Shown one piece after another: positions 6,751 through 10,383 of a stretch of DNA of 10,383 nt. Each line of letters starts with the position of its first letter. Within the stretch, counting starts at the first letter, position 1. This DNA comes from an uncultured Veillonella sp. (GTDB lineage Bacteria; Bacillota; Negativicutes; Veillonellales; Veillonellaceae). The DNA is taken from the NCBI GenBank assembly GCA_900757715.1, contig CAAEOZ010000045.1, forward strand, positions 1 through 10,383, read 5' to 3'. Below the pieces are notes generated by a model. It worked only from the letters and a program-made list of their open reading frames with translations, was not told the origin of the DNA and ran no database searches. The position numbers were made by a program, and so were the translations under genes.

Positions 6751-6779
6751 ACTATATGAATTGATATGTAAATAGTCAA
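6751..6779 (-). promoter_or_regulatory. Sigma70-type promoter of the abgA-like gene
   Basis: On the minus strand, TTGACT (6779-6774) and TATAGT (6756-6751) are 17 bp apart, giving a start near 6744 and a leader of about 33 nt ending in a strong ribosome site. The operator-like inverted repeat begins 16 bp upstream of the -35, which is where an activator would bind. Confidence 0.7.
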
Positions 6780-6794
6780 CTAAATGGAGCATGT

Positions 6795-6819
6795 ATACAG
6801 TATCTAAAATATACTGTAT
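6795..6819. promoter_or_regulatory. Perfect 9-7-9 inverted repeat upstream of the abgA promoter
   Basis: ATACAGTAT (6795-6803) and ATACTGTAT (6811-6819) are exact reverse complements separated by CTAAAAT. Each arm is itself a near-perfect palindrome, and the two centres are 16 bp apart. They sit at about -55 and -71 from the inferred start, typical of an activator such as a LysR- or GntR-type protein. The regulator class is a guess. Confidence 0.55.
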
Positions 6820-6825
6820 GTTATA

Positions 6826-6871
6826 ACAAAAAACACATATACCACGAAACGACTTCTGTGATATATGTGTT
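6826..6871 (-). terminator. Intrinsic terminator of the yhcH-EamA operon
   Basis: AACACATATACCAC (6832-6845) pairs with GTGATATATGTGTT (6858-6871) with one mismatch. The stem can extend by GAA/TTC around a bulge. On the minus strand the stem runs into TTTTTTG, a proper U tract. It lies about 65 bp past the EamA stop. Confidence 0.85.
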
Positions 6872-6935
6872 CTTCTTGATGTTTTCCTGTCAACATATTT
6901 TATTGATATATTTATATTGATGTGTTCTTATCGAT

Positions 6936-7880
6936 TTATTCTAATATTGTTTTATTCAGTTTTGCCAGTACTTCTCGTTTAATAGTTCGTTGTCTATCCC
7001 AAGCGATGATAACAACGGTAGCAATAATCATAGCCATACCAATTAGTCCTAATAGACTAAATTCATTTCCTAAAAAAGCCCACCCAAAGAAAGCCGCCGA
7101 AATAGGTTCAATAGATGACAAAATAGATCCTCGTACGGCCCCAATTCGTTTAACCCCTTCTAAATAGGCATTGAAAGATACTATCGTCCCGAGAAATATG
7201 ACATTAAAACAACCAATAACAGTCCATACGTCCCACACTGCATATGAGTTCGGTTGATGAAATAATATAGCGGCTACAATACCGCTAATGAGCATCCCGA
7301 ATCCTACAATAGGTAATGTACCATATTTGTAGAGTAAATCAACAGGAGAAATGCTATATATGGCTACACCTACAGCAGATAAAAGGCCCCATACGAGAAC
7401 CATTAGAGGGAAGCTTTCAATAGAAAGGCCATCATCATTGCCCATTAAACAAATGGTCCCCACTAAAGCAAGTATAACAGAAACAATCTCGCCCTTAGAC
7501 GGTCGTTTACCATAGCGAGCTAGCAGGTAAATAATAATCATAGATGGCGCCAGATATTGTAAAACCGTTGCAATGCCAGCTCCAGCTAAAGCAATGGATC
7601 TGAAGTATGTATATTGACATAAGGCCATACCAAATACGCCAAAAACAATGAGTCCTAGCGTATCCTTTACACTATGAAATACATTAAAGATAGAATTTCC
7701 AAATCTAAACCATGCATAAATAACAGTTAGTAAACCTGCTGTAATCAATCGCATAGTTACTAGCCACTCCAAATTCATATTTCTGAAATTGCTTAAGAAC
7801 TGTACGGATGCGCCTGATACACCCCATAAAACAGCCCCCAATAGGGTTATAATAACACCAATAACTTCATATTGTTTCAT
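6936..7880 (-). CDS. EamA-family (DMT superfamily) permease
   Basis: This 314-aa integral membrane protein has the two tandem EamA repeats and about ten membrane segments typical of drug/metabolite transporters. The first repeat opens with GAVLWGVSG and ends near residue 150. The second ends with the repeat's characteristic SSIEPISAAFFGWAFLGNE and a positively charged cytoplasmic tail (DRQRTIKREVLAKL). Family members export or import amino acids, nucleotide sugars or other metabolites; the substrate cannot be read here. ATG at 7880 is preferred. It follows the yhcH-like stop by 1 nt and has GGTGA 5 nt upstream, formed by the end of that gene. An alternative GTG at 7889 lacks a ribosome site. 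The tight coupling implies a substrate related to the anomerase-like partner, perhaps a sugar acid or sialic acid (inference). A strong terminator follows. Confidence 0.85.
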   Translation of the reverse strand: MKQYEVIGVIITLLGAVLWGVSGASVQFLSNFRNMNLEWLVTMRLITAGLLTVIYAWFRFGNSIFNVFHSVKDTLGLIVFGVFGMALCQYTYFRSIALAGAGIATVLQYLAPSMIIIYLLARYGKRPSKGEIVSVILALVGTICLMGNDDGLSIESFPLMVLVWGLLSAVGVAIYSISPVDLLYKYGTLPIVGFGMLISGIVAAILFHQPNSYAVWDVWTVIGCFNVIFLGTIVSFNAYLEGVKRIGAVRGSILSSIEPISAAFFGWAFLGNEFSLLGLIGMAMIIATVVIIAWDRQRTIKREVLAKLNKTILE

Positions 7881-7881
7881 A

Positions 7882-8358
7882 CTACTCACCGAGCAAAGAT
7901 ACGTGAACTTTCACAACCACCTTACGGATTTTGATAGGTTTATCGTTTACAGCAAGCAAGGGCCGATGAACATCAGACGGGAAGAATACAGTGTAGTACC
8001 CTTCTGGGCAATGGATTTGCCCTTCATCAACAGCTTCATTAGGATAGAAATAGCAATCTCGATCTGGATAGGACTCCACAGGTTTTACCATGCCTTTATC
8101 TACGAAAAAGCCCATGTTTTCCTCTCCGCTCACCATAAATTGAATATCTACATAATTACGATGAGATTCCGGTTTTGTAGTTTCAAATAGTTTTGTTTCT
8201 ACATCGTCTACGTTGGCGTACATCATGTCGCCTTCAATAGCATGACGCCCCCCAGGCAAAGCTTTCAAATCTGCATTTTTCAAGAAATCTAAAGCGCGCA
8301 CAATGGCTTTAGGATAGCCCATTTTTGTATAATCTGCGGTAATACTAGAAAAAAACAT
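7882..8358 (-). CDS. YhcH/YjgK/YiaL (NanQ-type) family protein
   Basis: This 158-aa cytoplasmic cupin-like protein (old name DUF386) has the usual family length of about 150. The best-known member, E. coli YhcH/NanQ, speeds anomerisation of N-acetylneuraminate during sialic acid breakdown; YiaL and EbgC sit in other sugar pathways. Visible conserved blocks are EGDMMYANV (42-50), ESHRNYVDIQFMVSGEE (64-80), and FFPSDVHRP (125-133) followed by IRKVVVKV. Glu64, His66, Asp71 and His131 are the likely metal or active-site residues. ATG at 8358 is chosen because AAAGGA lies just upstream; a longer start at 8406 would add 16 residues with no family match. It is the first gene of a two-gene operon with an EamA permease. 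No nan genes are in the window, so the sugar substrate is not established. Confidence 0.85.
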   Translation of the reverse strand: MFFSSITADYTKMGYPKAIVRALDFLKNADLKALPGGRHAIEGDMMYANVDDVETKLFETTKPESHRNYVDIQFMVSGEENMGFFVDKGMVKPVESYPDRDCYFYPNEAVDEGQIHCPEGYYTVFFPSDVHRPLLAVNDKPIKIRKVVVKVHVSLLGE

Positions 8359-8405
8359 ACACAATCCTTTCACAATATCTATGGATATGGCACCACAATA
8401 AACCA

Positions 8406-8411
8406 ATTATA
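8406..8411 (-). promoter_or_regulatory. Possible -10 of the yhcH-EamA operon
   Basis: A perfect TATAAT reads on the minus strand, about 48 bp upstream of the ATG. No recognisable -35 hexamer lies at the right distance, so the promoter may be weak or activator-dependent. Confidence 0.35.
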
Positions 8412-8464
8412 TTACCTTTTATGTTAGCACATATATACATAAAGAACTAGCTATTCTCTTATGT

Positions 8465-8497
8465 AAAAGCCCTCCATACGCTACATATATGGAGGGC
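8465..8497 (-). terminator. Intrinsic terminator of the EF-G-like gene
   Basis: GCCCTCCATA (8469-8478) pairs perfectly with TATGGAGGGC (8488-8497) around a 9-nt loop. On the minus strand the stem is followed by TTTTACAT. It lies about 145 bp beyond the stop codon. Between them (8498-8640) is AT-rich DNA with a few short imperfect repeats and no gene. Confidence 0.85.
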
Positions 8498-8640
8498 CTC
8501 AGTAAAATACTATTCAAATTTATGACTTTCGTCAATTATTACGCTATGAAATTGTTAGATTATTAAATTGTTACATTATGCAGTTGTCTATTCAGTTGTA
8601 GTGATTCAAACTGTATTAGATACAGCATGTGACCATTACC

Positions 8641-10383
8641 TTATTCTTGGGTTTTATGAGCAGCGATAATTTCTTCCGCTTGCTTATGTGGAACCTCTTC
8701 ATAGGTATAGAACTGACGGTTAAATACGCCTTGTCCTTGTGTAATGGAGCGCAATGCAGTCACATAATCAGACATTTCAGCCAATGGTACTTGTGCTTTA
8801 ACAACAGAAATACCTGTTCTTTCACTTTGTTCCATGCCTAATACACGACCTCGACGGCTATTCAAATCACCCATGATGTCGCCCATGAAAGCATCTGGTG
8901 CAAACACGTTGACCTCATAGATTGGTTCTAATAGGACTGGTTTCGCCTTAGGAATCACATCCTTGATAGCCTGTGACGTAGCTACTTTAAATGCTAACTC
9001 TGAGGAGTCTACGCTGTGGTAAGATCCATCCAAAAGTGTCACTTGCACGCCAATCATAGGATATCCTGCAATTAGGCCTTTATCTAGGGTTTCTTTGGCA
9101 CCCTTTTCCACTGCTGGTATGTATTGTTTAGGTACAGCACCACCAAAAATTTTGTCTACGAATGCAAATTCGCTACCATCATATAATGGATCCACTTGAA
9201 TCTTAACGTGACCATATTGACCATGACCGCCACTTTGTTTCTTATATTTAGACTCGGTTTCAGCAGAGCCTTTGATAGTTTCGCGGTATGGAATATATGG
9301 AGTCACAAGTTTAGCTTGTACGCCGTATTTACGGTCCATTTTGTTGAGGATATGCTCAAGATGTACCTCGCCCATACAATCAATTTGTAATTGGCGAGCT
9401 TCAGCATTTTTCACTACTACGCAAGTAGGATCTTCTTCCGCCACTTTAAGAACAGCACTAGCTAATTTTTCCTCCTCACCTTTTTTTACTGGCTCCATAG
9501 CCACTGTATATAAAGGTTGAGGGAAACGAATAGCATCGTATGTCACTTTAAAGTCAGGAGCCGTTAATGTATCGCCGGTCTTAGCATTGGCCAATTTCGG
9601 TATCACTACGATATCGCCAGCTTTAGCAGCGGATACAGGGATTTGTTGCTTCCCAATAAGGGTAACCATCTTGCCCCATTTTTCTTCTACACCTTGGTTC
9701 ACATCAAAGAGGCGATCCCCTTCTTTCAGTTCACCAGAGAAGATACGTACAAAGCTTTGTTTGCCTGCGAATGGGTCTAACAATGTTTTAAATACGAATG
9801 CAGTTAATGGTTTATCTACATGTACAACACATTGTTCGCCGGTTTCCGCATCAGTTGCGGTCATCACTTTTTTAGTTGCATCCGGCATGTAACGGATCAT
9901 ACGATCCAATACTTGATCTAAGCCAATACGAGATGTGGCACTGCCACACATGATTGGGCACACACGGCCACTAATCATCCCTTCACGCAAGCCTTGGCGA
10001 ATTTCCTCTAAGGATAATTCTTCGCCTTCTAAATATTTTTCCAACAATTCATCGCTACCTTCAGCCGCGGCTTCTACGGTCATTTCCCGAATTTCTTGAG
10101 CCTTTTCGATAAGGTGAGCTGGTACAGCAATCTCTGTTGGTTGGCCGTCCTTATAAGTAAACGCAGTCATTTTTGCTACGTCTACGACGCCTTCAAAGTT
10201 GGCGCCTTCACCGATAGGAATCTGCAATGGCATAATGCCTTTACCAAATAATTCCCGCATTCTTTCAATAGTACCGAAGAAATCGGCACCATCCACATCC
10301 ATTTTATTGATAAATGCCATGCGTGGCATTTGTAATTCAACTGCATAATCCCATGCGCGAACTGTGTCAGTTTCTACACCAGA
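8641..10383 (-). CDS. EF-G-like translational GTPase (EF-G2/FusA2 type), 5' end missing
   Basis: The frame stays open to the right edge. 580 residues are visible, and roughly the first 100 (P-loop, switch I) lie outside. The fragment starts SGVETDTVRAWDYAV, leading to the G4 motif NKMD (26-29) and the G5 GSA (147-149). Domain II follows from about 192 (FKTLLDPFAGKQSF), then domain III (EEDPT, GEVHLEH). Domain IV contains YRETIKG and the tip loop KKQSGGHGQYG (about 381-390). Domain V has APDAFMGDIMGDLNSRRGRV (about 495-514). It differs from housekeeping EF-G in the domain II joining sequences and in having GGHGQYG where FusA has GGRGQYG, which matches the paralogous EF-G2 group found beside FusA in many bacteria. 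Its role there (an accessory or stress-time factor) is not settled. It ends in its own terminator. Confidence 0.88.
   Translation of the reverse strand, partial: SGVETDTVRAWDYAVELQMPRMAFINKMDVDGADFFGTIERMRELFGKGIMPLQIPIGEGANFEGVVDVAKMTAFTYKDGQPTEIAVPAHLIEKAQEIREMTVEAAAEGSDELLEKYLEGEELSLEEIRQGLREGMISGRVCPIMCGSATSRIGLDQVLDRMIRYMPDATKKVMTATDAETGEQCVVHVDKPLTAFVFKTLLDPFAGKQSFVRIFSGELKEGDRLFDVNQGVEEKWGKMVTLIGKQQIPVSAAKAGDIVVIPKLANAKTGDTLTAPDFKVTYDAIRFPQPLYTVAMEPVKKGEEEKLASAVLKVAEEDPTCVVVKNAEARQLQIDCMGEVHLEHILNKMDRKYGVQAKLVTPYIPYRETIKGSAETESKYKKQSGGHGQYGHVKIQVDPLYDGSEFAFVDKIFGGAVPKQYIPAVEKGAKETLDKGLIAGYPMIGVQVTLLDGSYHSVDSSELAFKVATSQAIKDVIPKAKPVLLEPIYEVNVFAPDAFMGDIMGDLNSRRGRVLGMEQSERTGISVVKAQVPLAEMSDYVTALRSITQGQGVFNRQFYTYEEVPHKQAEEIIAAHKTQE

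Noticed and set aside
7789..8190. 133-aa plus-strand frame across the EamA and yhcH genes
   Set aside because: It is antisense to two family-matched genes, has no ribosome site and no recognisable protein pattern.
8611..8625. CTGTAT-TAG-ATACAG palindrome downstream of the EF-G-like gene as another copy of the amidase-cluster operator
   Set aside because: The half-sites are in the opposite arrangement (TGTAT then ATACA with a 3-bp gap), and no promoter lies next to it. It is probably chance in AT-rich DNA.

Overview
The window looks like chromosome of an AT-rich, anaerobic, Gram-negative member of the Firmicutes (Negativicutes). Veillonella or a close relative is my best guess. This rests on protein style (DcuC-type C4-dicarboxylate carrier, a second EF-G, M20 amidases), on a T-box leader, and on strong AGGAGG-type ribosome sites. 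No database search was possible, so the genus is inference. Apart from one plus-strand efflux gene, every gene lies on the minus strand.

Left part (1-1131). Positions 1-120 hold the 5' half of a minus-strand T-box leader with a good promoter just upstream. It controls an unseen gene beyond the left edge, probably for aminoacyl-tRNA synthesis or amino acid supply. Next to it is a two-gene minus-strand unit: an unannotated 54-codon ORF (699-863) that overlaps the start of a 154-residue membrane-anchored or secreted protein of unknown function (242-706). A 268-bp spacer follows and carries the promoter region of the efflux gene.

Efflux gene and convergent carrier (1132-3766). An MdtG-like major facilitator drug/H+ antiporter (plus strand, TTG start) converges on a DcuC-family carrier (minus strand). 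They share a long bidirectional hairpin terminator at 2329-2407.

Amidase module (2513-6819). The DcuC carrier, a hydantoinase/carbamoylase-family Zn amidase and an AbgA-like M20D amidohydrolase lie head to tail on the minus strand. Each has its own upstream spacer, and each spacer holds one or two copies of a small palindrome of the form ATAC-N-RTAT. The copies upstream of abgA form a perfect 9-7-9 inverted repeat just above a good promoter. I infer a co-regulated scavenging module: the two amidases would release amino acid or dicarboxylate products from N-carbamoyl- or N-acyl-type compounds, and the carrier would move a dicarboxylate-like substrate or product. The regulator is not in the window.

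Right part (6826-10383). A YhcH/NanQ-type sugar anomerase-like protein and an EamA permease form a tight operon (1-nt gap) ending in an intrinsic terminator at 6826-6871. A second terminator at 8465-8497 closes a long EF-G-like translational GTPase gene of the EF-G2 type, whose N-terminus lies beyond the right edge.
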